Shown: positions 19,260-33,032, counted from the first letter of the stretch. The stretch: DNA of 64,000 bases from Streptomyces sp. SCL15-4 (GCF_033366695.1 NZ_JAOBTQ010000001.1:2914001-2978000); one strand, 5' to 3'. Numbers and translations: made by a program. The notes: generated from the letters alone by a model not told the origin.

Positions 19260-19832
19260 ATGGTCAATCTGACACGTATCTACACCAGGACCGGCGACCA
19301 GGGCACCACCAGCCTCGGTGACATGAGCCGGGTGCCCAAGACGGACCTCAGGATCGCCGCGTACGCGGACGCCAACGAGGCGAACGCGGTGATCGGCACC
19401 GCACTCGCGCTGGGCGGGCTGGCGGAGGAGATCGCCGCGGTCCTCACCCGCGTGCAGAACGACCTGTTCGACGTGGGCGCGGACCTGTCGACGCCGGTCG
19501 TGGAGAATCCCGGGTTCCCGCCGCTCAGGGTGGAGCAGTTCTACATCGACCGGCTGGAGGCGGACTGCGACCGGTTCAACGAGCGGCTGGAGAAGCTGCG
19601 CTCCTTCATCCTGCCGGGCGGCACCCCGGGCGCGGCCCTGCTGCACCAGGCGTGCACGGTCGTCCGCCGGGCCGAGCGCTCCACCTGGGCGGCCCTTGAG
19701 GCGCACGGCGAGACGATGAACCCGCTCACCGCGACCTACCTCAACCGCCTCTCCGACCTGCTGTTCATCCTGGCCCGCAGCGCCAACGGCGAGGCCGGCG
19801 ACGTGCTGTGGGTGCCGGGCGGGGAGCGTTAG
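19260..19832 (+). CDS. Cob(I)yrinic acid a,c-diamide adenosyltransferase (PduO/ATR type)
   Basis: The 190-residue protein begins with the ATP-binding loop TRIYTRTGDQGTTSLGD and has the conserved helical motifs VVRRAERSTW and TYLNRLSDLLFILAR. It transfers adenosyl from ATP to cob(I)alamin, making the cofactor of methylmalonyl-CoA mutase. That fits with methylmalonyl-CoA epimerase being encoded 18 kb away in the same conserved block. It begins 13 bases after drrB and may be read from the same transcript. Its stop overlaps that of the convergent gene at 19829. Confidence 0.94.
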   Translation: MVNLTRIYTRTGDQGTTSLGDMSRVPKTDLRIAAYADANEANAVIGTALALGGLAEEIAAVLTRVQNDLFDVGADLSTPVVENPGFPPLRVEQFYIDRLEADCDRFNERLEKLRSFILPGGTPGAALLHQACTVVRRAERSTWAALEAHGETMNPLTATYLNRLSDLLFILARSANGEAGDVLWVPGGER

Positions 19833-20374
19833 CCCCGTCCGGCCGGCTCCCGCTTCGGGAACAGTGTGTAGCTCCCGGCGATGAGCACGTTGATGCCGAT
19901 CAGCCAGAGCATGGTCTGCTGCCAGCTCCGCAGCGCGCCGGTGTCGCCGTCGTCGCCGACGTACCAGACGGCGGCCTGGAGCAGGGCGAGCGCGACGGCC
20001 CCGGCGAGGATCCAGCGGCCGGCGGTCTTCCACTCGTGGACCGCGCGGGCCGTGCCGTACCGGGGCGGTTTCACCGGCGGCGGGCCGCCGGCGAAGCGGT
20101 GGGCCACCCGGGCGTCCACCCACGTGATGGTGGAGTGGCCGAGACCGACGGTGAAGCCGATGTAGACCGCGGCGAGCCCGTGCCGCCAGTCCGGTGCGGC
20201 GCCGTTGTCGAGGTCGATCGCCGTGGCGACGAAGAGCACGACCTCCAGCAGCGGCTCGCACAGCAGCAGCGCCAGTCCGGTGCGCGGCATCCGCAGCGCG
20301 TACCGGAAGACCAGTCCGGCCGCCAGCAGCACCCAGAACGCCACCTCGCAGGCGATGACCAGGCCGACGATCAC
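19829..20374 (-). CDS. Four-helix integral membrane protein of unknown function
   Basis: The protein has 181 residues and four clear hydrophobic segments: near residues 2-22, 30-50, 120-140 and 155-172. I recognise no motif beyond a GxGHSTITWVDAR stretch between helices two and three. The GTG at 20374 is preceded by GAGGGGAG. Codons upstream in the same frame overlap the divergent kinase gene and are discarded. It is divergent from the two-component system, which may point to shared control. Confidence 0.75.
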   Translation of the reverse strand: MIVGLVIACEVAFWVLLAAGLVFRYALRMPRTGLALLLCEPLLEVVLFVATAIDLDNGAAPDWRHGLAAVYIGFTVGLGHSTITWVDARVAHRFAGGPPPVKPPRYGTARAVHEWKTAGRWILAGAVALALLQAAVWYVGDDGDTGALRSWQQTMLWLIGINVLIAGSYTLFPKREPAGRG

Positions 20375-20525
20375 GATTCGCTCCCCTCGTCCACCTCTCC
20401 AGGGTCCCGGCCGCCGAGGCCGGTTTCGTCGTCGGCGCTGAGGAGAGCGCCGTAAGCGAAAGTCGCAGTCCCGCACCCTTCGCGGGGAGCAGGCGGGGCG
20501 TGCGGCGGCCGTGTTGGATGGGGGC

Positions 20526-21698
20526 ATGGCCCGCACGCTCGCCCGCCCGCACCGAGACGACTGGTGGATCGCCGTGGCCGGGCTGCTCGGCGGAGTACTG
20601 CTGTGGGCGTTCGGCATCCACCCCCGCACCCCCTCGGACAGCCTGGTGCTGTGGCACGCGCCGTGGGCGGCCCTGGTCCCGCTGGCGCTTACCGCCGCCG
20701 CCGAGCCGCTGCGCCGCGTCCGGCCGCGCACCGGGCTGCTGACCGGCACCGCCGCGCTGGTCCTGGACACGGTGACCCTCGGCAGTGTGATCACGGTCGT
20801 GCTGTACACCGACCTGGTGTACGCGGCCGTCCTGTACGGCACGCCGGCCTCGGCCCGCCGCATCCCGTGGATCACCGGGATGCTGACGGTCCTCGGCGGA
20901 GTGGTGCCGGCGGCGCTGTGGCGCGATCCGCAGGGGCTGCTGATCGGGCTGGGCGTCGGAGTGGTGGCGCTGGCCCCCGCCGCGACCGGTTCCCTGGTGC
21001 GCGGACACCGCGACGCCGCCGAGGCGGCCCGGCTGCGGGCCGAACAGACCGCGCTGCTGGCCGAGATGGACCGGGCCCAGGCGGTGACCGCGGAACGCGC
21101 CCGGGTGGCCCGCGAGTTGCACGACATGGTCGCCAACCATCTGTCGGCCATCGCCATCCACTCCACGGCGGCGCTCTCCCTCGACGACGCGAGGACCTCC
21201 CGGGACGCGCTGGCCGTCGTCCGGGAGAACAGCGTGGCGGGGCTGGCCGAGATGCGCCGGCTGATCGGGATCCTGCGGGACCGCTCGGGCGACCGGGAGC
21301 CCGCCGCCTCGCCCACGCTGGCGGGCCTCGGCGCGCTGGTCGGCACCGCCCGGGCCAACGGCCTGGACGTGCGCCTGGACGCCGGGCACGGGGACGTGCC
21401 GGCGCCCGTGGAGCTGGCCGCCTACCGGATCGTGCAGGAGTCGCTGACCAACGCCCTGAAGCACGCGGCCGAGGGATGCGTGCACGTCGTGCTGCGGCAG
21501 CGGGACGGCGCGCTGGACATCCGCGTGACCAGTCCCTACCGGCCGGGCGACGACCCCCGCGCGCCGGGTTCCGGTTCCGGTCTGACCGGGATGCGGGAGC
21601 GGGCGGCGCTGCTCGGCGGCACGTTCGAGGCCGGGCCCCGGGACGGTCTGTGGGCCGTACGGGCCGCTCTTCCGCTCACCGAAGGAGATCCCGCATGA
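20526..21698 (+). CDS. Sensor histidine kinase, NarL/DesK type (HisKA_3)
   Basis: The 390-residue protein has about five membrane helices (residues 15-165), a short coiled linker and a HisKA_3 domain with RELHDMVANHLSA, whose phospho-acceptor is His199. The ATPase domain has QESLTNALKHA (N box) and GSGLTGMRERAALLGG (G box). With no obvious extracellular domain, it is likely to sense the membrane itself. ATG 20526 follows GGGGG; a GTG five codons earlier is possible. It is coupled to the regulator gene by an ATGA overlap. Confidence 0.92.
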   Translation: MARTLARPHRDDWWIAVAGLLGGVLLWAFGIHPRTPSDSLVLWHAPWAALVPLALTAAAEPLRRVRPRTGLLTGTAALVLDTVTLGSVITVVLYTDLVYAAVLYGTPASARRIPWITGMLTVLGGVVPAALWRDPQGLLIGLGVGVVALAPAATGSLVRGHRDAAEAARLRAEQTALLAEMDRAQAVTAERARVARELHDMVANHLSAIAIHSTAALSLDDARTSRDALAVVRENSVAGLAEMRRLIGILRDRSGDREPAASPTLAGLGALVGTARANGLDVRLDAGHGDVPAPVELAAYRIVQESLTNALKHAAEGCVHVVLRQRDGALDIRVTSPYRPGDDPRAPGSGSGLTGMRERAALLGGTFEAGPRDGLWAVRAALPLTEGDPA

Positions 21699-22342
21699 TC
21701 CGTGTCCTGGTCGCCGAGGACCAGTCCGCCGTCCGCGCCGGGCTGGTGCTCATCCTGGGCAGCGCGCCCGACATCGAGGTGGCCGGGGAGGCCGCGGACG
21801 GGGAGCGGGCGGTGGAGCTGGCCCGAAAGCTGCGGCCGGACGTGGTGCTGATGGATGTGCAGATGCCGGTGCTGGACGGAGTGTCGGCGACCCGGCGGAT
21901 CGTGGCCGAGGCCCTGGCGGACGTGCTGGTGCTGACCACGTTCGACCTGGACGAGTACGTGTTCGGGGCGCTACGGGCCGGAGCGGCGGGGTTCCTGCTG
22001 AAGAACGCGGAGGCGCGGGAGCTGCTGGAGGCGGTGCGGACGGTGGCGCGCGGGGAGGGGATCGTGGCTCCGGCCGTGACCCGGCGGCTGATCGCCGAGT
22101 TCGCCGCGGGCGCGGGCCCGGACCGGGGTACGGCGGCCGATCCGGCGGTGCTTCAGGATCTGACCCGGCGGGAGCGGGAGGTGCTCGGGCGTATCGGCGA
22201 GGGGCTGTCGAACGCGGAGATCGCCGGCCGGCTGGACATGGCGGAGGGCACGGTGAAGACGCACGTCAGCCGGTTGCTGGCCAAGCTGGGGCTACGCAGC
22301 CGGGTGCAAGCGGCCGTGCTGGCCAGGGAGTTGGGGCTCTAG
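21695..22342 (+). CDS. Response regulator, NarL/LuxR type
   Basis: The 215-residue protein has a receiver domain with phospho-acceptor Asp54 in VVLMDVQMP and the conserved Lys in GFLLKNAEA. A LuxR-type helix-turn-helix occupies about residues 148-212 (LTRREREVLGRIGEG...MAEGTVKTHVSRL). It overlaps the kinase gene by four bases, so the two form a cognate pair. Targets are unknown; the divergent membrane protein gene is one candidate. Confidence 0.93.
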   Translation: MIRVLVAEDQSAVRAGLVLILGSAPDIEVAGEAADGERAVELARKLRPDVVLMDVQMPVLDGVSATRRIVAEALADVLVLTTFDLDEYVFGALRAGAAGFLLKNAEARELLEAVRTVARGEGIVAPAVTRRLIAEFAAGAGPDRGTAADPAVLQDLTRREREVLGRIGEGLSNAEIAGRLDMAEGTVKTHVSRLLAKLGLRSRVQAAVLARELGL

Positions 22343-22371
22343 CGGGACACCCGCCGGAATGGCTCCCAGAA

Positions 22372-22413
22372 TGGTCCAGACCTATTGACCTGTGGTCCAG
22401 ACCTTTCTACCCT
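22372..22413 (+). promoter_or_regulatory. Chitinase promoter with 12-bp direct repeats (DasR-type sites)
   Basis: TGGTCCAGACCT occurs twice, at 22372-22383 and 22393-22404. Between them lies TTGACC (22385-22390), and 17 bases later TACCCT (22408-22413), a good -35/-10 pair. Direct repeats of this sequence are an established feature of Streptomyces chitinase promoters, and each half resembles the DasR box. The inferred control is GlcNAc-responsive repression with glucose and chitin effects. Confidence 0.85.
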
Positions 22414-22479
22414 CGCAGCACCGTGGGACATGAAGGCTCAGTCATGCCCCTGACACCTCTACGACGAGGGAGGCGCAGC

Positions 22480-24300
<1,821 letters not shown>

Positions 24301-24321
24301 GAACGCCTGTGGGCAAGGCGC

Positions 24322-24768
24322 CTAAGCGACATTGACGCGCTGACCGGGCGGGGCTGCTTCCAGCCACGCGAGAAATCCGGTCAGCGCGTCTTCGCTCATG
24401 GCGAGTTCGAGGCGCGTGCCCCGATGCGTACAGGCCAGCACCACCGCGTCGGACAGCAGCGCCAGTTCCTCCTCGCCCTCGGGCAGCCGGCGGCCGGCCA
24501 CCTCGATCTGCGCCCGCTCCAGGACCCGGCGGGGACGGACGGCGTAGGAGAAGACCCGGTACCACTCGATGCGGTCGCCGTTGTAGCGGGCGACGCCGTA
24601 GGACCAGCCCTTGCCGCCCGCGTCCGGTTTCGCGGACACGTCCCAGCGCAGCGAGCAGTCGAAGGTGCCGCCGGAGCGCTGGATGAGCCGGCGCCGCAGC
24701 CCGAACAGGAACAGTCCCACCACCACGAGCGCGACCACGATTCCGCACACAGTCAGAGCGAGGACCAT
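24322..24768 (-). CDS. DUF2550 membrane-anchored protein
   Basis: The 148-residue protein has one N-terminal membrane helix (VLALTVCGIVVALVVVGLFLF) followed by a basic stretch and a beta-rich domain with DGVARYNGD- and RVFSYAVRPRR-like strands. It is the conserved actinobacterial DUF2550 family, which regularly lies next to the ATP synthase operon; the function is unknown. ATG 24768 is favoured over the GTG two codons upstream because GAGGAGG stands at a better distance. It could be read from the atp transcript, but a strong hairpin lies between. Confidence 0.88.
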   Translation of the reverse strand: MVLALTVCGIVVALVVVGLFLFGLRRRLIQRSGGTFDCSLRWDVSAKPDAGGKGWSYGVARYNGDRIEWYRVFSYAVRPRRVLERAQIEVAGRRLPEGEEELALLSDAVVLACTHRGTRLELAMSEDALTGFLAWLEAAPPGQRVNVA

Positions 24769-24850
24769 CGGCACCGACCTCCTCGTCTCCTAGTTGGGGG
24801 AACTGCTTCTGTACTTGAGTAATGAAACGGAAAAAACACCCACATCTGCC

Positions 24851-24895
24851 TCAGCCGCGACCGGCACCGGATTACTCCGGGCCGGCCGCGGCTGA
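24851..24895 (-). terminator. Terminator of the ATP synthase operon
   Basis: TCAGCCGCG at 24851-24859 pairs perfectly with CGCGGCTGA at 24887-24895; inside it, CCGGC at 24861-24865 pairs with GCCGG at 24881-24885. It lies about 30 bases after the atpC stop on the minus strand. Confidence 0.8.
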
Positions 24896-24922
24896 GTGAC
24901 GTCAACGTACCGCGCGGCTGGA

Positions 24923-25297
24923 TCAGCGCGCCGTCGCAGCACGCAGTCGGACGTCCGCGCGGCGCTCGGCGGCGGCGTCGCCCTCCGCCTTCGCCCGCTC
25001 CAGCTCCCGCTCCGTGCGCTGGACGTCGATCTCGTCCGACAGCTCGGCGATCTCGGCCAGCAGGGACAGCTTGTTGTCCGCGAACGAGATGAAACCGCCG
25101 TGCACCGCGGCGACGACCGTTCCACCTTCACTCGTACGGATGGTCACCGGGCCCGACTCCAGCACACCGAGCAGCGGCTGGTGACCGGGCATGACGCCGA
25201 TGTCGCCGGACGTGGTGCGCGCGACGACCAGGGTGGCCTCGCCGGACCAGACCTGGCGGTCGGCGGCGACCAGCTCGACGTGCAGCTCAGCAGCCAA
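24923..25297 (-). CDS. atpC: ATP synthase epsilon subunit
   Basis: The 124-residue protein has the beta-sandwich start (MAAELHVELVAADRQVWSG), the conserved IGVMPGHQPLLGVL and GGFISFADN segments, and a C-terminal helical hairpin rich in Glu and Arg. It sits on the gamma stalk and modulates ATPase activity. It is the last gene of the atp operon, about 110 bases after atpD and followed by a terminator. Confidence 0.96.
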   Translation of the reverse strand: MAAELHVELVAADRQVWSGEATLVVARTTSGDIGVMPGHQPLLGVLESGPVTIRTSEGGTVVAAVHGGFISFADNKLSLLAEIAELSDEIDVQRTERELERAKAEGDAAAERRADVRLRAATAR

Positions 25298-25407
25298 GAG
25301 TGGCTCCTCGGGTCACCACCCGGCAGGGGCGCCGGGTGTTGGGGTCAATTCTAGTGGGCGTGGGTGAGGGGGCGGGACGCGCCCGCCCCCTCGGGTGAGC
25401 ACGGGGC

Positions 25408-27761
<2,354 letters not shown>

Positions 27762-27782
27762 GAGTCAGGTCCCTTCCTTACG

Positions 27783-29372
27783 TCACTTGGCGGCGGACGG
27801 GGCGTCCTCGCCGAGCAGCTTGCCGTCCGAGGTCTCGAACTGCTTCTTGAAGTCCGCGATCGCGTCGGCGACGGCCGTGAGGGTGTCGTCGGACATCTTG
27901 CCGCCCTCGCGGATGGAGGTCATGAGGCCCTGCTCCTGGCGGTGCAGGTACTCCAGCAGCTCCTTCTCGAAGCGGCGGATGTCGGCGACCGGGACCTCGT
28001 CCATCTTGCCGGTGGTGCCGGCCCAGACGGAGACGACCTGGTCCTCGGTGGACATCGGCTGGTACTGGTCCTGCTTCAGCAGCTCGACCATGCGCTGACC
28101 GCGCTCCAGCTGGGCCTTGGAGGCGGCGTCCAGGTCGGAACCGAAGGCGGCGAACGCCTCCAGCTCACGGAACTGGGCGAGGTCGACGCGGAGGCGGCCG
28201 GAGACCTGCTTCATCGCCTTGTGCTGGGCGGAACCACCGACTCGGGAGACGGAGATACCGACGTTCAGCGCGGGGCGCTGACCGGCGTTGAAGAGGTCCG
28301 ACTCCAGGAAGCACTGGCCGTCGGTGATGGAGATGACGTTGGTCGGGATGAACGCCGAGACGTCGTTGGCCTTGGTCTCGACGATCGGCAGACCGGTCAT
28401 CGAACCCGCGCCCATCTCGTCGGAGAGCTTGGCGCAGCGCTCCAGCAGACGGGAGTGCAGGTAGAAGACGTCACCCGGGTAGGCCTCACGGCCCGGCGGG
28501 CGGCGCAGCAGCAGCGACACGGCGCGGTAGGCGTCGGCCTGCTTCGACAGGTCGTCGAAGATGATCAGGACGTGCTTGCCCTGGTACATCCAGTGCTGGC
28601 CGATGGCCGAACCGGTGTACGGCGCCAGGTACTTGAAGCCGGCCGGGTCGGACGCCGGGGCGGCGACGATGGTCGTGTACTCCAGCGCGCCGTTCTCCTC
28701 CAGCGCGCGGCGGACCGACGCGATGGTGGAGCCCTTCTGGCCGATGGCGACGTAGATGCAGCGGACCTGCTTCTTGGGGTCGCCCGAGCGCCAGTTGTCG
28801 CGCTGGTTGATGATCGTGTCGACGGCCAGGGCGGTCTTGCCGGTCTGGCGGTCGCCGATGATCAGCTGACGCTGGCCACGGCCGATCGGGGTCATCGCGT
28901 CGACGGCCTTGTAGCCCGTCTCCATCGGCTCGTGCACCGACTTGCGCTGCATGACCGTGGGGGCCTGCAGCTCGAGGGCGCGGCGGCCGTCGGTCTCGAT
29001 CTCGCCGAGGCCGTCGATCGGGTTGCCGAGCGGGTCGACGACACGGCCGAGGTAGCCCTCGCCGACCGCGACGGAGAGGACCTCACCGGTGCGCGTGACC
29101 GGCTGACCCTCCTCGATGCCGCTGAACTCGCCGAGGACGACCGCACCGATCTCGCGCTCTTCCAGGTTCAGCGCGAGACCGAGGGATCCGTCCTCGAACT
29201 TCAGCAGTTCGTTCGCCATGGCCGAGGGCAGACCCTCGATCTTGGCGATACCGTCGCCGGCGACGGTGACCGTACCGACCTCCTCGCGCGAGGCCGCGTC
29301 CGGCTTGTACGACTGGACGAAGTTCTCCAGCGCGTCCCGGATCTCCTCCGGCCGGATCGTGAGCTCCGCCAT
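27783..29372 (-). CDS. atpA: ATP synthase alpha subunit
   Basis: The 529-residue protein begins [19 protein letters not shown] and has Walker [10 protein letters not shown] near residue 173, the [12 protein letters not shown]alker B and the VGGSAQ arginine-finger-region strand ([10 protein letters not shown]). ATG 29372 starts the conserved sequence; an upstream in-frame ATG lies in the intergenic region. A 150-base gap separates it from atpH. Confidence 0.98.
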   Translation of the reverse strand: MAELTIRPEEIRDALENFVQSYKPDAASREEVGTVTVAGDGIAKIEGLPSAMANELLKFEDGSLGLALNLEEREIGAVVLGEFSGIEEGQPVTRTGEVLSVAVGEGYLGRVVDPLGNPIDGLGEIETDGRRALELQAPTVMQRKSVHEPMETGYKAVDAMTPIGRGQRQLIIGDRQTGKTALAVDTIINQRDNWRSGDPKKQVRCIYVAIGQKGSTIASVRRALEENGALEYTTIVAAPASDPAGFKYLAPYTGSAIGQHWMYQGKHVLIIFDDLSKQADAYRAVSLLLRRPPGREAYPGDVFYLHSRLLERCAKLSDEMGAGSMTGLPIVETKANDVSAFIPTNVISITDGQCFLESDLFNAGQRPALNVGISVSRVGGSAQHKAMKQVSGRLRVDLAQFRELEAFAAFGSDLDAASKAQLERGQRMVELLKQDQYQPMSTEDQVVSVWAGTTGKMDEVPVADIRRFEKELLEYLHRQEQGLMTSIREGGKMSDDTLTAVADAIADFKKQFETSDGKLLGEDAPSAAK

Positions 29373-29522
29373 CTGGGTTCCCTGCTCTCCTTGTTGGGCC
29401 CGAAGTTTCACTTTGGGGGTCTGGGGGCGACCCCCAGGAATCCTCTGCACGGCCCAACCAGGGCCGTAAGTACGTACTGCGTCTCTCGGTATGCGCCGAG
29501 GGACCGATATATCGAGTTGCTG

Positions 29523-30338
29523 CTAGCTCGCCATGCGGCGGGCGGCCTCGTCGAGCCGGTCCGCGAGGGAGCCGTTGATGACCTCGTCACCGACCTGCAC
29601 CCGGATGCCGCCGATGACCTCGGGGTCGACGTCGAGGTTGAGGTGCATCCGACGGCCGTAGAGCTTGGTCAGGGCGGCGCCGAGGCGCTCCCTCTGGCCG
29701 TCGCTCAGCGGCACCGCCGACGTGACGACGGCGACCATGCGGTTGCGGCGGTCGGCGGCGAGCTTGGACAGGGACTCCAGTCCCGCTTCCAGGCTACGTC
29801 CACGCGGCGCGGTGGTGAGGCGTGTCACCAGTCGCTCGGTGGCCGGCTTGGCCCGCCCGCCCAGCAGCCGGTGCAGCAGCTCGACCTTGGCCGAGGCGCC
29901 GGCGGCGCGGTGGGTGAGCGCGGCGCGCAGCTCGGTGCTGGAGGAGACGATCCGGCCGAACCGGAAGAGCTCGTCCTCGACGTCGTCGAGCGTGCCCGTC
30001 TTCTCCGCGGCCGTGAGGTCGGCGATGTCCGCCAGCTCCTCCAGCGCGTCCACCAGGTCGCGCGACTGCGACCAGCGGGACCGTGCCAGTCCGGACAGCA
30101 GGTCGGCGGTGGAACCGCTGACCTGGCCGCCGATCAGACGCTGGACCAGCTGGGCCTTCGCCTCTCCGGGCTGCGCCGGGTCGGTGAGGACCCGGCGCAG
30201 GCCGGCCTCGCGGTCGAGCAGCGCGGTGACGGCCGCCAGCTCGTCGGCGAGCTGCGCGGCGTCCACCGACGTGGAGTCCGTCAGCGCGTCGAGACGCTCC
30301 CGGGCGGCTGTCAGTGCCTCGCGGCTCGCTCCGTTCAT
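29523..30338 (-). CDS. atpH: ATP synthase delta subunit (long actinobacterial form)
   Basis: With 271 residues it is about 90 longer than the E. coli subunit, as expected for actinobacteria, which have an extended N-terminal half. The C-terminal domain has VTSAVPLSDGQRERL and VDPEVIGGIRVQVGDEVINGSL, the family signature. It connects the peripheral stalk to the alpha subunits. Its ATG overlaps the atpF stop by four bases. Confidence 0.97.
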   Translation of the reverse strand: MNGASREALTAARERLDALTDSTSVDAAQLADELAAVTALLDREAGLRRVLTDPAQPGEAKAQLVQRLIGGQVSGSTADLLSGLARSRWSQSRDLVDALEELADIADLTAAEKTGTLDDVEDELFRFGRIVSSSTELRAALTHRAAGASAKVELLHRLLGGRAKPATERLVTRLTTAPRGRSLEAGLESLSKLAADRRNRMVAVVTSAVPLSDGQRERLGAALTKLYGRRMHLNLDVDPEVIGGIRVQVGDEVINGSLADRLDEAARRMAS

Positions 30339-30883
30339 CGCGTGGCCTCGGCCTTCTCCTCGAGCTCGTCGAGGAAGCGGTCGATCACACGGCTCTGGCG
30401 GGCGTGGTCCTCGAGGGACTCGCCGACGAGCTTGCCGGCCAGTTCGGTGGCGAGCCGGCCGACGTCCTGACGCAGCGCGGACGCGGCGGCCTTGCGGTCG
30501 GCCTCGATCTGCGCGTGACCGGCGGCGACGATCTCCTCGCGCTGGCGCTGGCCTTCGGCCCGCATCTCGGCGATGAGCGCGGCACCCTGCTCCTGCGCCT
30601 CCTGGCGCAGGCGCGCGGCCTCGTGCCGGGCCTCGGCGAGCTGGGCCTTGTACTGCTCAAGGACGCTCTGGGCCTCGACCTTCATGGCGTCGGCCTCTTC
30701 GATGCCGCCTTCGATCGCCGCGCGACGCTCCTCCAGAACCTTGTTGATGTTCGGAAGCAGCTTCTTCCAGAAGAAGAAGAACACGATGGCGAAGGCGATG
30801 GTGCCGACGAGCAGCTCGGGGCCCGCAGGGATGAGCGGATTCTGCTCTTCCTCGGCCGCCAGCTGCACCAGGTTGGCGATCAC
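30335..30883 (-). CDS. atpF: ATP synthase b subunit
   Basis: The 182-residue protein has a short N-terminal tail, one membrane helix (GTIAFAIVFFFFWKKLLPNI, about residues 28-47) and a long charged coiled-coil stalk. It forms the peripheral stalk with delta. It overlaps atpH by four bases and lies 41 bases after atpE. Confidence 0.97.
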   Translation of the reverse strand: MIANLVQLAAEEEQNPLIPAGPELLVGTIAFAIVFFFFWKKLLPNINKVLEERRAAIEGGIEEADAMKVEAQSVLEQYKAQLAEARHEAARLRQEAQEQGAALIAEMRAEGQRQREEIVAAGHAQIEADRKAAASALRQDVGRLATELAGKLVGESLEDHARQSRVIDRFLDELEEKAEATR

Positions 30884-30924
30884 ATCAGTGCCTTTCGTCG
30901 ATGCGTGTCAGTAAGAAAGGGTGA

Positions 30925-31167
30925 TCACTTACCGAACACGAACGGCATAACGATGCCGATGAGGGCGAGCGCCTCACAGAAGGCGAAGCCAAGGATCTGG
31001 TTGGCGCGGATCAGACCGGCCGCCTCGGGCTGGCGGGCGAGGGCCTGCGTGCCGTTACCGAAGATGATGCCGACGCCGACACCGGGGCCGATCGCGGCGA
31101 GGCCGTAGCCGATGGAACCGAGGGAGCCGGTGACACCGTCGGCAGCAAGGGTCTGGAGAGCGGACAT
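30925..31167 (-). CDS. atpE: ATP synthase c subunit
   Basis: The 80-residue proteolipid has two membrane helices joined by the polar RQPEAAGLIR loop. The ion-binding carboxylate is the Glu of FAFCEALALIGIV at about residue 65. No sodium-type ligand set is evident, so it should carry protons. ATG 31167 follows a purine-rich GAAGGAAGAA stretch. Confidence 0.96.
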   Translation of the reverse strand: MSALQTLAADGVTGSLGSIGYGLAAIGPGVGVGIIFGNGTQALARQPEAAGLIRANQILGFAFCEALALIGIVMPFVFGK

Positions 31168-31247
31168 GCCGGTTCTTCCTTCTCTTTCATGGACCGGTGG
31201 GGGTTGGCCACCGGACGTCTGGGGGTTTGCAGGGCGGGTGGTTCGGC

Positions 31248-32066
31248 TCAGTGGTGCTCGGCGAGAGCGCCCTGAATGTAGGAGCAGGCGAGGAGTACGA
31301 AGACGTACGCCTGGACAGCCTGCACGAAAAGCTCGAAGAGGATCATGACCATGGTCATGATGAAGGACACGCCCGCGGCCGGGACCATCCAGCTGTTCAG
31401 CAGGTACCAGGAGGCGACGGTGAACATCACCAGCATCAGGTGACCCGCGAACATGTTGGCGAAGAGTCGCACCGCGTGGGTGAACGGGCGGACGATCAGG
31501 TTCGAGAGGAACTCGATGACCATGACCAGCGGCAGGACCGCGCCCAGCGACTTGTCGTAGCCCGTGACGTTCTTGAAGAAGCCGACGAAGCCGTGGCGCT
31601 TGAACGTCAGTCCGACCCAGAGGATCCAGACGAGCGCGGCCAGGACGACCGGGAAGGCGAAGACGGAGGAGACCGGGAACTGGGCCAGCGGGATCACGGA
31701 CCAGATGTTCATGATCCAGATGAAGAAGAAGAGGGAGACCATGAGCGGTACCCACTTCTCGCCCTCGCGCTTGCCGAGGGTCTCGTACACGATGCCGCGG
31801 CGCACGAAGTCGTAGCCGGCCTCGCCGATCATCTGGATCTTGCCCGGGACGACCTTGGCCTTGCCGAAGGCCGCCCAGAAGAACGCGACGACGAGCACGG
31901 TGGTGATGAGCGCGAGCAGCATCACCTTGTTGAACTCGTAGCCCCCGACGGTGCCGATCGGCTTGAACAGGAACGAGTGCAGGCCCGGAGCCGGGAAGCC
32001 GCACCCGTTGTCGGACATGATCCGACAACTCCAGTCAAAGGCGAGCTGGGTCTGGTCAGCACTCAC
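31248..32066 (-). CDS. atpB: ATP synthase a subunit
   Basis: The 272-residue membrane protein has five to six helices and the essential Arg in HAVRLFANMFAGHL near residue 197, next to the proton half-channels. The GTG at 32066 is chosen because AAGGAG stands six bases upstream; a longer frame to 32126 lacks one. It is followed by atpE after 80 bases. Confidence 0.96.
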   Translation of the reverse strand: MSADQTQLAFDWSCRIMSDNGCGFPAPGLHSFLFKPIGTVGGYEFNKVMLLALITTVLVVAFFWAAFGKAKVVPGKIQMIGEAGYDFVRRGIVYETLGKREGEKWVPLMVSLFFFIWIMNIWSVIPLAQFPVSSVFAFPVVLAALVWILWVGLTFKRHGFVGFFKNVTGYDKSLGAVLPLVMVIEFLSNLIVRPFTHAVRLFANMFAGHLMLVMFTVASWYLLNSWMVPAAGVSFIMTMVMILFELFVQAVQAYVFVLLACSYIQGALAEHH

Positions 32067-32291
32067 CGCGGGCTCCTTCGGCGTGACGCATGGGTACGGC
32101 AACCTCGTTGTGTCGGCGCGGCGCACGGCCGCGGATCGGCACCGGACTGGTGTTACGGATGTGGGGGCGGCTGAGGGGCATCGAGCCTCGCGATCGAGCA
32201 GGCGTCAGCTCAGATGCCCGCGCCCGCGATGCCGCAGTTGGCACCGGACGATAGCAGGAGATCTCACAAGCCTTTATCCCGCCCCTACTCC

Positions 32292-32729
32292 TCACGACTT
32301 CGGCCCTGTGTTCGCGGGCTTCTCACTCTTCGCGGAGTCCGGGTCGATGTAGAAGATCTTGGCCTTCATGTGCGCGCGTGCCTGCGCGGCCATCCACACG
32401 ACGGTCGCGACAACGAGCGACACGGCGAACGTCTTCGCGTTGAAGAGGGAGGTGTCCTTGAAGACAGCGACGAAGATCAGCAGGAGCAGCAGCTGAGCGA
32501 CGTAGAGCAGGAGCCCCATCGCCTGGAACAGCTGCGGGAGCGTTTTTGCCGTCCACTGGAGCACATAGAGGCCGATTCCCATGAACAGGACGGCTAGCAC
32601 CGTGCCGACGGCCGCACCGAGCGCACCCTTGCCTCCCGCGACCGCGGCGCTCACGGCGACGACGATCGCGCCCGCAGCCGCTGTGGGCACAGCGATCTGC
32701 AAGAGGTTCCGGGCGTCATTGGACGGCAT
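32292..32729 (-). CDS. atpI: AtpI-like membrane protein, first gene of the atp operon
   Basis: The 145-residue protein has four hydrophobic segments (for example TAAAGAIVVAVSAAVAGG and LLLYVAQLLLLLIFVAVF) and a charged C-terminal tail. Position at the head of the atp operon and topology match AtpI, a proposed c-ring assembly or cation-handling factor. Sequence likeness to the E. coli protein is low, so the name rests mainly on context. A 225-base gap precedes atpB. Confidence 0.85.
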   Translation of the reverse strand: MPSNDARNLLQIAVPTAAAGAIVVAVSAAVAGGKGALGAAVGTVLAVLFMGIGLYVLQWTAKTLPQLFQAMGLLLYVAQLLLLLIFVAVFKDTSLFNAKTFAVSLVVATVVWMAAQARAHMKAKIFYIDPDSAKSEKPANTGPKS

Positions 32730-33032
32730 GGCGGCAACTCCGCTTTCACAAGGGGGCAGGGTGTCGTCATGGACGAGCGTAGTCCCGGACCGAGTGATCG
32801 AGATCTCACACCTACGGACCGCTGCACTCAGGCTCTTCGGTCCTATCCGGGGTTCTCGTGAACCGTATCACAAACTATTTGATGAGGTCTTTACCTGTTG
32901 GGTGTGCTGACTGTCACACATGAGAGTGAACGTGCCCGTCTGTGCAAAAACCGCGCCCAGTTGTCTGGTATTAGGGCGCTTTGCTCCCCCACGAGTTGGC
33001 AATGCTCTAGTCAGATTCTTACCTTGGCCGTA
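32730..33032. promoter_or_regulatory. Leader and promoter region of the ATP synthase operon
   Basis: These 303 bases hold no convincing gene. The stretch around 32860-33000 is noticeably AT-richer than its surroundings, as expected for a strong promoter. On the minus strand TTGTGA followed about 19 bases later by GATAGG is a weak candidate pair; I cannot fix the start site. Confidence 0.45.

Noticed and set aside
24304..24320. Hairpin between the chitinase and DUF2550 genes as a shared terminator
   Set aside because: Only a five-base stem (CGCCT/AGGCG) is seen, too weak to list.
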